From Bacteroidota bacterium (GTDB lineage: Bacteria; Bacteroidota; Bacteroidia; Bacteroidales; F082), in contig NYYH01000041.1 in NCBI GenBank assembly GCA_002686705.1, forward strand, positions 5,693-56,274: a DNA stretch of 50,582 nucleotides, in the 5' to 3' direction. Of the stretch, positions 27,453-36,892 are shown one piece after another (within the stretch, counting starts at the first letter, position 1; each line of letters starts with the position of its first letter). The position numbers and the translations under genes were made by a program. The notes beneath the pieces were generated by a model. It was not told the origin of the DNA. It saw only the letters and a program-made list of their open reading frames with translations, and did not search any database.

Positions 27453-27464
27453 GATTATTTTTCA

Positions 27465-28703
27465 TTACCTGAGTTTAAGTGTTATAATTGTTAATACAGC
27501 CAGAAAGATCCCTACAATCAGAAATCTTTGTACGATCTTTGGTTCAGGATAACCTAGTTTTTGAAAATGATGATGAATAGGCGACATTTTGAAAATTCTA
27601 ACGCCCTTACCATATTTCTTTCTAGTGTGTTTGAAGTAGCTAACCTGGATAATTACTGAAAGGCTCTCTGCCAAAAATATCCCACATAGAATCGGTATTA
27701 GAAGCTCTTTCCGGATGATAATTGCAAAAACAGCAATTATTCCTCCAAGAGCAAGGCTACCTGTATCACCCATAAAGACCTGTGCCGGATATGTGTTATA
27801 CCACAAGAATCCTACAGTTGCACCAACAAATGCACTAATAAATATTGTGAGTTCACCAGCATTTGGCAAATACATAATATTCAAATAATTGGCAAAGATT
27901 ATATTGCCTGAAACCCACGCTAGTATCCCAAGCGTCAACCCAATTATGGCCGACGTGCCCGTTGCCAGGCCATCCATGCCATCGGTTAAATTTGCACCAT
28001 TTGATACAGCAACTATTATAAATATTACAATCGGTATAAAAATTAAATAAGCCCACGACTCATACCCTTTTCCAATCCATTTTAGTAAACTTGCATAGTC
28101 AAATTCATTGTTTTTAACAAAGGGTATTGAGGTTTTTGTTGACCTTGTTTGTTGATAGACAAATTTTGATGAAGATTCTGATTGGTCAATGGTAGTGTAT
28201 ACTTCAGTATCGGGTTTTATTTTTTCTCGCACTACGATATCAGAATTAAAATACATCACTAGACCAACAATTAATCCAAGAATAATTTGTCCGGCGATTT
28301 TATACTTCCCTGGTAGTCCTTCTTTTTTCTTTTTAAAAACTTTAATGTAATCATCTAAGAAGCCTATACTTCCAAGCCATATAGTTGTGAATATCATCAG
28401 AATGATATAGATGTTATTTAGTTTTGCAAAAAGAAGCACAGGTACAAGGATAGATGTGAGTATTATCAATCCTCCCATAGTTGGTGTTCCTTGTTTTTCC
28501 AGTTGTCCTTCTAATCCCAGATCACGAATAGTTTCGCCTACCTGTTTTCTATTCAAGAATGAGATCCAGCGTTTGCCAAAAACCAGGCTGATTATAAGTG
28601 AAGTAATAATTGCCAGGGCAGCCCTAAAAGACAGGTATTCGAAAACACCTGCGCCAGGTAAATTAAAGGCTTGATCTAAATATTTAAATAAGTAGTAAAA
28701 CAT
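27465..28703 (-). CDS. mraY: Phospho-N-acetylmuramoyl-pentapeptide transferase MraY
   Basis: Membrane enzyme that moves phospho-MurNAc-pentapeptide to undecaprenyl phosphate, giving lipid I. It has 412 aa and about ten helices. Motifs seen are [10 protein letters not shown], the catalytic aspartate pair in [46 protein letters not shown] and [11 protein letters not shown]. Compared with the ~360-residue E. coli enzyme it carries an extra charged stretch around residues 160-205, an insertion I recall as common in Bacteroidota MraY. Confidence 0.97.
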   Translation of the reverse strand: MFYYLFKYLDQAFNLPGAGVFEYLSFRAALAIITSLIISLVFGKRWISFLNRKQVGETIRDLGLEGQLEKQGTPTMGGLIILTSILVPVLLFAKLNNIYIILMIFTTIWLGSIGFLDDYIKVFKKKKEGLPGKYKIAGQIILGLIVGLVMYFNSDIVVREKIKPDTEVYTTIDQSESSSKFVYQQTRSTKTSIPFVKNNEFDYASLLKWIGKGYESWAYLIFIPIVIFIIVAVSNGANLTDGMDGLATGTSAIIGLTLGILAWVSGNIIFANYLNIMYLPNAGELTIFISAFVGATVGFLWYNTYPAQVFMGDTGSLALGGIIAVFAIIIRKELLIPILCGIFLAESLSVIIQVSYFKHTRKKYGKGVRIFKMSPIHHHFQKLGYPEPKIVQRFLIVGIFLAVLTIITLKLR

Positions 28704-28707
28704 ATTA

Positions 28708-30165
28708 TTAGTTTGTGTCCATTAGTTCTGCTATTATTCTTTTGTCATCAAAGGGGTATTTAATTCCCTTTATCTCCTGGTATTTTTCATGGCCTTTACC
28801 TGCAATTAGAATCATATCACCAGGTTGCGCTATATTAAAGGCGGTGGTTATGGCTTCATTTCTGTCAGGAATAACCATAAGCACCTTCTTTTTTGCCGGA
28901 TCAATTCCTTTTCGCATATCCTCTAAAATTTTGTTTGCATCCTCATACCTTGGATTGTCAGAGGTGAGAATCACCCTATTGCTTAAAAGAGAGGCTAGTT
29001 TTGCCATTAAAGGGCGCTTACTTGTATCACGATTACCTCCGGCTCCAACAACTGTAATTAATTGTTCGTTGTGTGTTCGTATAGAGTTGATTGTTTCCAG
29101 AATGTTCTTTAGGGCATCAGGAGTATGGGCATAATCAATAATTGCAGTTATACCATGTGTTGATCTGATAATATCGAATCTTCCTTCAACGCCACTGAGC
29201 TTGCTGATGACAACAAGAATTTCTTCCTTGTTTTGTTCAAGTAGTATAGCTATGGAATAAACTGCAAGTATGTTGTACGCGTTAAAATCACCAGATAGGA
29301 GAGAGGATAATTCATTTCCATCTACTTTCAAAGTCATGCCTTCCAGATCATTCTCTATCACCTTTCCCTTAAAGGAAGCAATGTTTTTTATTCCATATGT
29401 GAATTTCTTTGCACTCGTATTTTGAATGATAACATTTCCATTCTTGTCATCAATGTTTGTCAGTGCAAACGCATTAGCAGGTAATTGATCAAAGAATTTC
29501 TTCTTCGCAGTTATATATTCCCTGAAAGTAACATGATAATCAAGATGATCATGTGTGATATTTGTGAAAACTCCACCTAAAAATTGTATACCAGTAATCC
29601 TATGCTGAACAATTGCATGTGAACTTACTTCCATGAAAACATACTCACACCCATCATCAACCATCGAGCTCAATAAATCGTTGATTTTTAAGGCATCTGG
29701 GGTTGTATGAGTAGTTTCAATATTTTGTTTGTTAACCTTATTCTGAATAGTGGACAGCATCCCGGCACTATATCCAAGCTCTGTAAACAGATTGTAAAGT
29801 AAAGTTACAATAGTCGTTTTTCCATTGGTGCCTGTTACCCCAATAACTTTGAGTTTACTAGATGGATCATCATAATAATTTGAAGCAATATAACCCAGAG
29901 ATTCTGAGGTGTTGCTTACAACAACATATGTTATTTTCGGATTTACTTCGCTTGGCATTGCATTACAAACAATTGCTACGGCACCTTTATCAATGGATTT
30001 TTGAATAAAATCATGTCCGTCAACCTGAGTACCAACTATTGCAACAAATAATGATCCTGCCATAACTTTACGAGAATCAAAAGCAACTGATGTTATCTCT
30101 ATATTTAGCGATCCACTGATTTCTTTTGTTCGTGAACGATATAATATGTCTTGGAGTAGTTTCAA
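28708..30165 (-). CDS. murE: UDP-MurNAc-tripeptide ligase MurE, meso-diaminopimelate type
   Basis: ATP-dependent ligase adding the third amino acid to UDP-MurNAc-L-Ala-D-Glu. At 485 aa it has [17 protein letters not shown], the P-loop [58 protein letters not shown] and [18 protein letters not shown]. The specificity motif DNPR is at residues 403-406; it marks meso-diaminopimelate rather than lysine, so the peptidoglycan should be the usual Gram-negative A1gamma type. It sits between ftsI and mraY with gaps of 9 and 4 bp. Confidence 0.96.
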   Translation of the reverse strand: MKLLQDILYRSRTKEISGSLNIEITSVAFDSRKVMAGSLFVAIVGTQVDGHDFIQKSIDKGAVAIVCNAMPSEVNPKITYVVVSNTSESLGYIASNYYDDPSSKLKVIGVTGTNGKTTIVTLLYNLFTELGYSAGMLSTIQNKVNKQNIETTHTTPDALKINDLLSSMVDDGCEYVFMEVSSHAIVQHRITGIQFLGGVFTNITHDHLDYHVTFREYITAKKKFFDQLPANAFALTNIDDKNGNVIIQNTSAKKFTYGIKNIASFKGKVIENDLEGMTLKVDGNELSSLLSGDFNAYNILAVYSIAILLEQNKEEILVVISKLSGVEGRFDIIRSTHGITAIIDYAHTPDALKNILETINSIRTHNEQLITVVGAGGNRDTSKRPLMAKLASLLSNRVILTSDNPRYEDANKILEDMRKGIDPAKKKVLMVIPDRNEAITTAFNIAQPGDMILIAGKGHEKYQEIKGIKYPFDDKRIIAELMDTN

Positions 30166-30174
30166 ACTTTTTCT

Positions 30175-32289
30175 TTAATAAGTAGCTAATTGCAGTTTTA
30201 TCGAACTATAACCAGAAGCACGTTTTCCGGCCTTAATTGATTGATGTTTTACTTTCCCTCTTCCTGAAATTATTGTTTTTAGACCTGTGTTTTGCATTAA
30301 GAATACTGCATCTTTTGCTTTCATTCCAATAACATTTGGTACCAGATTCTGGCTAAAAGCAACTTCTTCAAAATTTATTTTACTTTTATCGTTGGTTGCT
30401 TTAACCCAATCGCCTATCACGGGAAACCGAATTGTGTCACCTATTTCCAGATTTGCATAAATAGATTTTACATCATTTGTCCAGATTACCTTTTTAGGAA
30501 TGGGAATGTTTTGGTTATCATGTGATATTTTATTCTCTTCTACAACAAGGGATGTAGAATATAAATTATCAGCAATTTCTTTAAATACCGGTGCAGCAAC
30601 ACTACTCCCATAATATTTCCCAGCACTAGGGTTGTTAATTACAACGATTGCAGAATAACGAGGATTGTCAGCAGGAAAGTAACCTACAAATGACGCATTA
30701 TAGTTTGTCTTATTATAACCACCTTTTGAAGCTATTTGAGCGGTACCCGTTTTGCCGGCTACTTTATATGGACTATTGCGAAATGCGTATTTGCCGGTTC
30801 CGCGTTCCACTACACCTTCTAGTAGTGATTTTGCAGAGTCAACAGTTGTTTGCGAAACAATTCTGCTATTAATAATGTCCGTACTAAATTTTTCAATAAC
30901 GGCACCACCCTCTCTTATCTCTGATACAAACATGGGTTTTACCATTACTCCATTGTTTGCAATTGCATTGTAGTAAGTGAGTGTTTGTAAAGGAGTTATT
31001 GTAAGTTCATAGCCAATCGACATCCATGGTAAAGAAGTACCATACCATGTTTGTTTTTTGGATGGATGCTTTATTTTAGGGATACCTTCGCCTATTATCT
31101 TCATTCCGATAGGCTGGTTTAATGACATTGAATATAATCTGTTAATGAATTTTTCAGGATGTTCTTTGTAGGATTCGTAAATCATACGTGATATGCCAAC
31201 GTTTGAAGAGTATTCGAAAGCATCTCTTACCGTTATTCTACCATTACCAATTTTATGAACATCCTTCATTTCTCTGTTATAATATCGTGTATATCCTTCA
31301 CCAGTGAAAAGACTGTCGGTAAGCTTTATTTTGTCATCTTCCAAAGCAGCAAGTATTGAAGCTAATTTGAATGTAGATCCGGGTTCAATACTTTCGCCGA
31401 TAGCGTAGTTATAAATTTCCTTGTATTTGGAGTCACTACTATCATATCTCAGGTTTGCAATAGAGATAATATGACCTGTATTAACTTCCATTACAACTGC
31501 ACATCCCTGGAAAGCTTTATGTGCTAACAATTGTTTCAAAAGTGCATGTTCTGTTACATCCTGTATATGAATGTCAATGGTTGATACTATGTCTAATCCG
31601 TCTCTTGGTTCAATTTCATTTTCATCGTGAATTGGTATCCAATCTCCTTGGTTTATTCTACGCATAACCATTTTCCCGTTTTTACCGCTTAGCACATCAG
31701 TATATGCACCTTCGAGCCCGACAAAAAGTTTTTCTATTTCATTTACCCATCCGATAGTCCTGGCAGCCAGCTCGTTATATGGTTTAGCCCTTTTAGTTTT
31801 TTGAATAACGATTAAACCCCCTGCGTACTTTCCATTTCGTAGTATAGGTAGTTCCCTGATTTGTTTTAATTGATTGTAGGAAACCCTTCTGGCCAATAAT
31901 AAATACCGATTTCCTTTATTACGTGCAGTAATAAGGGACCTCCTAAACTTTGCTGGAGGAAGGTTTAAAATGTTGGATAATCCAATGGCAATTGAATCAA
32001 TTTTATTTTTGAATAGTTCATCACTTATATAAGGTGATGAGACGTCAAAACGAACTTCGAATATTGGAACAGAGGTTGCCAGAAGACTACCTTTGTTATC
32101 GAGAATATTACCACGATTGGCTTCCAGGTCAAATACTTTGAGTTCTTGAGTTTGAGCTTTAGCTTTTAACTGAACACCTTCTTTAACCTGAATGTAAATT
32201 ACCTTCCCAATTACAGCTATCCCGAAAACAAGTATTACGAAATACACGAGATAAACTCTCCACAATATGTCTTTCTTAAGTTCGGTCAC
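30175..32289 (-). CDS. ftsI: Septal transpeptidase FtsI (PBP3) with C-terminal PASTA domain
   Basis: Class B penicillin-binding protein crosslinking septal peptidoglycan. It has 704 aa. One membrane helix spans residues 12-31, followed by the pedestal domain (EANRGNILDNKGSLLATS). The transpeptidase motifs are S305-T-F-K308 (EPGSTFKLA), S361-S-N363 and K513-T-G515 (AGKTGTAQ). The last ~60 residues (VPNVIGMKAKDAVFLMQNTG) form one PASTA repeat. E. coli PBP3 lacks PASTA and is shorter (588 aa); one C-terminal PASTA is common in Bacteroidota FtsI. It overlaps the ftsL-like gene by 4 bp. Confidence 0.96.
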   Translation of the reverse strand: MTELKKDILWRVYLVYFVILVFGIAVIGKVIYIQVKEGVQLKAKAQTQELKVFDLEANRGNILDNKGSLLATSVPIFEVRFDVSSPYISDELFKNKIDSIAIGLSNILNLPPAKFRRSLITARNKGNRYLLLARRVSYNQLKQIRELPILRNGKYAGGLIVIQKTKRAKPYNELAARTIGWVNEIEKLFVGLEGAYTDVLSGKNGKMVMRRINQGDWIPIHDENEIEPRDGLDIVSTIDIHIQDVTEHALLKQLLAHKAFQGCAVVMEVNTGHIISIANLRYDSSDSKYKEIYNYAIGESIEPGSTFKLASILAALEDDKIKLTDSLFTGEGYTRYYNREMKDVHKIGNGRITVRDAFEYSSNVGISRMIYESYKEHPEKFINRLYSMSLNQPIGMKIIGEGIPKIKHPSKKQTWYGTSLPWMSIGYELTITPLQTLTYYNAIANNGVMVKPMFVSEIREGGAVIEKFSTDIINSRIVSQTTVDSAKSLLEGVVERGTGKYAFRNSPYKVAGKTGTAQIASKGGYNKTNYNASFVGYFPADNPRYSAIVVINNPSAGKYYGSSVAAPVFKEIADNLYSTSLVVEENKISHDNQNIPIPKKVIWTNDVKSIYANLEIGDTIRFPVIGDWVKATNDKSKINFEEVAFSQNLVPNVIGMKAKDAVFLMQNTGLKTIISGRGKVKHQSIKAGKRASGYSSIKLQLATY

Positions 32290-32666
32290 TTTACTTCTAA
32301 TATTTTAACAGGTTGATTGTTTTTTTTAATGCCTTTTTTTTCGAGTTTTTTAGCAATTTGTGATTGCTTTTCGATCTCCATTAACATTGTTTTTACATTT
32401 ATGTATTCATAGCGCAACTCTTTGAGCTCTTTCCTGAGTCTATTAATTTGCCTTATGTTATTTTCGGCGTAATAATTATTTGCGATGTAGATAAATGCAA
32501 GTAATGCTAAATACAACAGATACCTGAAGAACTTAAATGTTCCGGTTGAAATCAAATCACCACCAAGAACATCTTTTACGATTTTGCTTATAAGTCCATC
32601 GGCTTTGATAGCTTTATTTTCGGACTTAATCGTTGGATCCAATATTTTATTTGATTTAGGTGTCAT
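32286..32666 (-). CDS. FtsL-like cell division protein
   Basis: A 126-residue bitopic protein between rsmH and ftsI, the position ftsL holds in dcw clusters. A basic cytoplasmic N-terminus of about 45 residues precedes one membrane helix (FFRYLLYLALLAFIYIANNY, ~45-64) and a coiled coil (INRLRKELKELRYEYINVKT). Sequence similarity to FtsL is always low. The call rests on size, topology, coiled coil and location, matching the family usually labelled FtsL-like in Bacteroidota. It would join FtsB-like and FtsQ proteins to activate FtsWI. Confidence 0.85.
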   Translation of the reverse strand: MTPKSNKILDPTIKSENKAIKADGLISKIVKDVLGGDLISTGTFKFFRYLLYLALLAFIYIANNYYAENNIRQINRLRKELKELRYEYINVKTMLMEIEKQSQIAKKLEKKGIKKNNQPVKILEVK

Positions 32667-32668
32667 TG

Positions 32669-33562
32669 TTATATTTTCTCTGCAATTCTAAGCTTGGCAC
32701 TCCTGGCTCTGTTATTATTTTCAATCTCTATCTCGTCCGGAACTATAGGTTTTCGCGTAATGGATTTAAAGCTTACTATAGGGTTTCCATAAAAATCTTT
32801 TTTTACAATTCCGTTAAAATTTCCTGACCTAATGAAGTTTTTAACTAGCCTGTCTTCTAATGAGTGGTATGAAATCACAACAAGTCTTCCTCCTAGGATA
32901 AGAGAATCGGCTGCTTGAAGGAGCATTTCCTTTAGAACCTGCATTTCGTCGTTTACCTCAATTCGTAAGGCCTGAAAAACCTGTGCTAAGAATTTATTTT
33001 TTTTGATTTTCGGAAGACAATTCTGAATGCTCTCAATTAACTCACCAGTGGTATTGATTGGATGAGATTTACGTGCTTCTATAATTGCTCGTGAAAAACA
33101 TTTACTGTTTTTAATCTCCCCATAATTCTTAAATAGCGAATGCAATTCTTCTTCAGAATATGAGTTCACGATATCTGCAGCTTTAACTTGCTGATTAAGG
33201 TTCATTCGCATGTCCAGTGGAGCGTCAAAACGTGTTGAGAACCCTCGCTCAGGAACGTCGAATTGATGAGATGATACCCCAAGATCGGCCAGAATACCAT
33301 TAACTTTTGATACATTATGAAGTCTTAGGAAGTTTTTTAAAAATTGAAAATTATTATTGACGAGATAAAAACGGTCATCGGTAATTGTGTTCTTCAGAGA
33401 GTCGGAATCTTGATCAAAAGCAATTAACTTACCATTCTTAAGCTTCTGTAAAATCGCTTTCGAATGTCCACCGCCACCAAATGTAACGTCAACATAGTTC
33501 CCGTTTGGGATAATGTTAAGTCCTTCTATACTTTTTTCTAGCAGTACAGGGTTGTGATACAT
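32669..33562 (-). CDS. rsmH: 16S rRNA (cytosine(1402)-N(4))-methyltransferase RsmH
   Basis: SAM-dependent methyltransferase (formerly MraW) that methylates N4 of C1402 in the ribosomal P site. At 297 aa it has the start YHNPVLLEKSIEGLNI, the SAM motif VDVTFGGGGHSKAIL, FDQDSDSL, GILADLGVSSHQFDVPERGFS, RMNLNQ, QVFQALRIEVNDEM and the C-terminal SYHSLEDRLVKNFIR. It is second in the dcw operon, 6 bp after mraZ and 2 bp before the ftsL-like gene. Confidence 0.97.
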   Translation of the reverse strand: MYHNPVLLEKSIEGLNIIPNGNYVDVTFGGGGHSKAILQKLKNGKLIAFDQDSDSLKNTITDDRFYLVNNNFQFLKNFLRLHNVSKVNGILADLGVSSHQFDVPERGFSTRFDAPLDMRMNLNQQVKAADIVNSYSEEELHSLFKNYGEIKNSKCFSRAIIEARKSHPINTTGELIESIQNCLPKIKKNKFLAQVFQALRIEVNDEMQVLKEMLLQAADSLILGGRLVVISYHSLEDRLVKNFIRSGNFNGIVKKDFYGNPIVSFKSITRKPIVPDEIEIENNNRARSAKLRIAEKI

Positions 33563-33568
33563 AGTTTC

Positions 33569-34027
33569 TTATTCAGTTTCAAACTCGCCCATAACTTCTT
33601 CTGCCAACTTGGCGAAGTCATCAGGATCATAGTCAACAGCCTTTTCATAGGCTGCCTTATCCCAGATCTCTACACGATTTACAACTGAAGTGAGTACAAT
33701 GGCTTTACTTATTCCACTGTATGTAATCAAATCCTTTGGAATTAGTATTCTTCCAATTCCATCTAGTTCAATAGGTTTCACACCAGCCATAAACTTAGTT
33801 GCAAATTCTGCGTTCTTTTTTTTGAACATATTCAATCGACTTACCATTTTCGACTCCTCCTGCCAGGTTTCGTAAGGAAAGAGCTCGAGGCACTTTTTAA
33901 ATATGCTCCGCTTAATGACCATACCTAACTTTAGGTCTTCACCAAGCTGAACTTTGTATGGCGCTGGAAACATAAACCTTCCTTTTGCATCCACTTTACA
34001 TTCGTATGTGCCTAATATGTTGGTCAT
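33569..34027 (-). CDS. mraZ: Transcriptional regulator MraZ
   Basis: DNA-binding repressor and first gene of the dcw operon. It has 152 aa with two tandem SpoVT/AbrB-type half-domains, each with the family's DxxxR motif: CKVDAKGRFMFPAPYK (about residues 10-25) and IELDGIGRILIPKDLI (about 86-101). MraZ proteins assemble as ring oligomers that bind several direct repeats in their own promoter. Four hexamers at exact 10-bp steps lie 37-72 bp upstream of the start codon, so autoregulation is strongly suggested. Confidence 0.96.
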   Translation of the reverse strand: MTNILGTYECKVDAKGRFMFPAPYKVQLGEDLKLGMVIKRSIFKKCLELFPYETWQEESKMVSRLNMFKKKNAEFATKFMAGVKPIELDGIGRILIPKDLITYSGISKAIVLTSVVNRVEIWDKAAYEKAVDYDPDDFAKLAEEVMGEFETE

Positions 34028-34048
34028 TAAAAACTAAGAATTATGGTG

Positions 34049-34056
34049 TAAATGTA
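34049..34056 (-). promoter_or_regulatory. Possible -7 box of the dcw (mraZ) operon
   Basis: The minus strand reads TACATTTA, one base off TAnnTTTG, 22 bp upstream of the mraZ ATG at 34027. It lies directly downstream of the 10-bp repeats, so an MraZ complex there would block polymerase. Low certainty. Confidence 0.3.
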
Positions 34057-34063
34057 AAAACTA

Positions 34064-34099
34064 TTTACCACAATTTAACATTATTTAACACCTTTTACC
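34064..34099 (-). promoter_or_regulatory. MraZ operator: four hexamers at exact 10-bp spacing
   Basis: The plus strand reads TTTACC at 34064-34069, TTTAAC at 34074-34079, TTTAAC at 34084-34089 and TTTACC at 34094-34099. On the mraZ strand this is G(G/T)TAAA every 10 bp, four times, with a TG usually preceding. A fifth in-phase TTTAAC lies at 34124-34129. One site per helical turn on one DNA face, immediately upstream of mraZ, is the known layout of MraZ-binding boxes in other bacteria. Confidence 0.75.
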
Positions 34100-34391
34100 A
34101 CATTGTTAATAAAAGGTTACGTTTTTAACAATTTATTTTTGTTATCAATTTTACTTATTAGCAGTAAATCAGCAAGATAAACACTAAGTAGAAAATCAAA
34201 TATGACTTATTAACAAATGATTAAAATGTAATATTGTTAATAAGCCTAATTGGGGATTAATTTGGATGAGTTTCAGAGATTTATTAATAGATTAAATTTT
34301 TATTTATTCTTAATCCGCAACTGATTTAAGAGTAATATTGTCATTTATTGAATGTAGGTTCCTAAGACCTCTAACAAAAAATCTAAAACAG
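34100..34391. other. Divergent intergenic region between mraZ and the Asp-box protein
   Basis: Very AT-rich, with no credible gene. Beyond the MraZ boxes it holds TTGTTAATAA at 34103-34112, a plus-strand TATTTTTG promoter-like box at 34134-34141 that would leave a ~245-nt leader for the next gene, and an 11-bp perfect inverted repeat at 34206-34244 (separate entry). Confidence 0.5.
34206..34244. repeat. Perfect 11-bp inverted repeat in the mraZ divergent region
   Basis: CTTATTAACAA (34206-34216) and TTGTTAATAAG (34234-34244) with a 17-bp spacer. Ten bases of the right arm recur at 34103-34112, and a TTAACAA lies at 34125-34131. The repeated TTGTTAATAA word suggests a protein-binding site rather than a terminator, since no T-run follows. 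The binder is unknown. Confidence 0.5.
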
Positions 34392-36887
34392 ATGAAAAAA
34401 TATTTTATTCTCACACTACTTATTCTAATTATTGGTTTTGTAATTATTAATTCTGGGATCATTAAGCCAAATGATAAAATACAAAAAGCTGAAAGTAATG
34501 GAGTGACATTGGCCCCAGGTGAGTACATGGCACATCAAAGGATGTATCCTTATAATGAAATAAAGCAGGAGAATTATTTACAAGCCATGGAGCAAACTCA
34601 TTCGTTTAGAAATGCTTCTGCCATATTTGATTATACTTGGGAATTTGCAGGTCCAACAAATATTGGAGGACGTATAACCGACATAGAGTCTCATCCCGAT
34701 TCTCCTGAAACAATTTATTTAGGTGCTGCTACAGGCGGCGTTTGGAAATCAACTAACAATGGTTCTAGTTGGGAGTTTAAGTTTGACGGTGTTGATCTAA
34801 TTTCTATTGGAGATATTGCAATTGATCCTAATAATGAAGATGTAATTTATGCAGGAACAGGGGAAGCCAATTCTTCAAGTTTTAGTTTTATTGGGAATGG
34901 AATTTATAAATCTACTGATGCAGGTGAATCATGGGAACATTCCGGATTGGAACTTTCATCATATATTGGAAGAGTAATTGTAGATTATGATAATTCGAGT
35001 AGAATATATGCAGCTGTTTGCGGAAATTTATTCACTCCCAGTGAAGAACGTGGTATTTATCGTAGTGTGGATGCTGGAGAGACTTGGAACCGAGTATTGT
35101 TCGTAAACGATACTGTTGCAGGTATTGACCTAGTACAACACCCTGATAATCCTGATATATTATATGCAGCTATGTGGGAACGGTCTAGAGGTCTGGAATA
35201 TCGCCATTCATTTGGAGAAGGTTCAGGAATTTGGAAATCGACTGATGGCGGAGATACATGGAATGAAATGACAACAGGGCTGCCAATTGGCAATGTTGGA
35301 AGACCTGGACTCGCAATCGCAAAATCAAACCCCGATGTGTTATATGTTTTTTATGATATGCCATACTACCAAGTTGGTGTTTATAAAACCCAGGATGGTG
35401 GTGATACTTGGACACAAACAAATGATGGGCAGTTAGATGGAATGAATAGTTCGTTTGGTTGGTATTTCGGACAAGTTAGAGTTCATCCCCAAGATGAAAA
35501 TATGGTTTGGGTAATGGGAGTTCCGGTATTTAAAACTACAAATGGTGGTGATAGCTGGCAGGAAAACACAGGATGGCCTGTGCATGTTGATAATCATGCT
35601 ATGTATTTCGATGAGATAAATAACAGGATACTTCTTGGAAACGATGGTGGTCTTTATTCATCTCAAAACAATGGTGGTAGTTGGAATAAAATAAATAACC
35701 TTCCTTTTACACAATTTTATGCTATAGATATAGATTATCAAAATCCTGACAGGCTTGTAGGTGGAACACAGGATAATAATACTATAATTACTAATACTGG
35801 TGGACTTGATGATTGGTATCCAATACTAGGTGGAGATGGAATGTATTGTTTGATTGATTATTCTAACCCGGATATTATATATGCAGAGTACCAATGGGGA
35901 AATCTCTATAAATCGACAAATGGAGGAAATGATATGGATTATATTGGTTGGGTATGGAGTGACGATCGTGTTAACTGGTCTGCACCACTTGCAATGGACC
36001 CGGTTGATCCCAATGTACTGTATTTTGGAACCTACCGAGTATTTAAATCAATTAATGGCGGGTCATCGTGGAGTGATGTTAGCGGAGATATAACAAAAGG
36101 AATAGATCAATATTTCCATACCATAACAACCATTGCTGTTTCACCTGTGAATAATGATATTGTAATTGCAGGAACTGGTGATGGTTTAATTCATATTTCA
36201 ACCAATGCTGGAGCTAGCTGGGAAAATATTACAAATGGTATCCCTGATAGATGGGTGACTCATGTAATAGCTGACCCTATTGATGAAAACACAATTTATG
36301 CAACAATTTCCGGATTCCGATGGGATGAACAATTACCTCATGTTTACAAATCAACAGATCTTGGGCAAACCTGGCAAAATATAAGCGGAGATCTGCCGGA
36401 GTTACCAGTAAACGACATAGTACTTGATCCAGCTGTATCTGGAAATATTTATATAGGAACAGACGCTGGTGTATTTTTCACAGACAATTGGGGACAAGAA
36501 TGGTATATGCTTTCAGATGGATTGCCCAATGTTGCTGTAACAGCAATGAAAATACACCATCCCTCGCGCTCACTTGTAATAGGTACATATGGTGTTTCAA
36601 TGTATCGATTAAACCTTGATGATATTGTTTCTGTTGAAAATAGCTTGAATAGTCAGTCTGACATTATTAAAGTTTTTCCAAATCCGTTTAGTACAAACTT
36701 GTCTATTACAGGAGAAATCCAGAATGGTATGGTTATTAAGGTTTATAATACATTAGGGATGTTGGTATTAAACACCAAAGATATTAATGACTCCAGATTT
36801 ACAGCCCTTGATAATGGAGTATATTTTTTCAACTTTATTGATGGGAACGGAAAAATTCTTCAAACTGAGAAAATAATAAAACAGTAA
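34392..36887 (+). CDS. Secreted Asp-box (BNR/VPS10-sortilin-like) beta-propeller protein with T9SS tail
   Basis: An 831-residue extracellular protein. Residues 1-21 (MKKYFILTLLILIIGFVIIN) form a signal peptide. I start at the ATG at 34392 because an upstream ATG (34338) would bury this signal behind 18 residues. The body contains about eleven Asp-box motifs of the form S-x-D/N-x-G-x-x-W, for example STNNGSSWEF, STDAGESWEH, STDGGDTWNE, TQDGGDTWTQ, TTNGGDSWQE, SINGGSSWSD and STNAGASWEN. They alternate with HPDNPDILYA-type strands, as in sortilin/VPS10, photosystem-assembly YCF48-like and some glycoside-hydrolase propellers. No catalytic residues can be assigned. The last ~75 residues (VFPNPFSTNLSITGE ... 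NGVYFFNFIDGNGK) are a T9SS type A sorting domain. A binding or scaffold role or a glycan-active enzyme are both possible. Confidence 0.85.
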   Translation: MKKYFILTLLILIIGFVIINSGIIKPNDKIQKAESNGVTLAPGEYMAHQRMYPYNEIKQENYLQAMEQTHSFRNASAIFDYTWEFAGPTNIGGRITDIESHPDSPETIYLGAATGGVWKSTNNGSSWEFKFDGVDLISIGDIAIDPNNEDVIYAGTGEANSSSFSFIGNGIYKSTDAGESWEHSGLELSSYIGRVIVDYDNSSRIYAAVCGNLFTPSEERGIYRSVDAGETWNRVLFVNDTVAGIDLVQHPDNPDILYAAMWERSRGLEYRHSFGEGSGIWKSTDGGDTWNEMTTGLPIGNVGRPGLAIAKSNPDVLYVFYDMPYYQVGVYKTQDGGDTWTQTNDGQLDGMNSSFGWYFGQVRVHPQDENMVWVMGVPVFKTTNGGDSWQENTGWPVHVDNHAMYFDEINNRILLGNDGGLYSSQNNGGSWNKINNLPFTQFYAIDIDYQNPDRLVGGTQDNNTIITNTGGLDDWYPILGGDGMYCLIDYSNPDIIYAEYQWGNLYKSTNGGNDMDYIGWVWSDDRVNWSAPLAMDPVDPNVLYFGTYRVFKSINGGSSWSDVSGDITKGIDQYFHTITTIAVSPVNNDIVIAGTGDGLIHISTNAGASWENITNGIPDRWVTHVIADPIDENTIYATISGFRWDEQLPHVYKSTDLGQTWQNISGDLPELPVNDIVLDPAVSGNIYIGTDAGVFFTDNWGQEWYMLSDGLPNVAVTAMKIHHPSRSLVIGTYGVSMYRLNLDDIVSVENSLNSQSDIIKVFPNPFSTNLSITGEIQNGMVIKVYNTLGMLVLNTKDINDSRFTALDNGVYFFNFIDGNGKILQTEKIIKQ

Positions 36888-36892
36888 AGCTA

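Noticed and set aside
28715..29134. 139-codon plus-strand frame opposite murE
   Set aside because: It is fully antisense to a clear murE with conserved motifs; long antisense frames like this arise from codon bias.
34028..34337. Possible replication origin in the AT-rich mraZ upstream region
   Set aside because: There are no DnaA boxes (TTATNCACA type) and no origin-associated genes. The repeats fit MraZ boxes and another regulator better.
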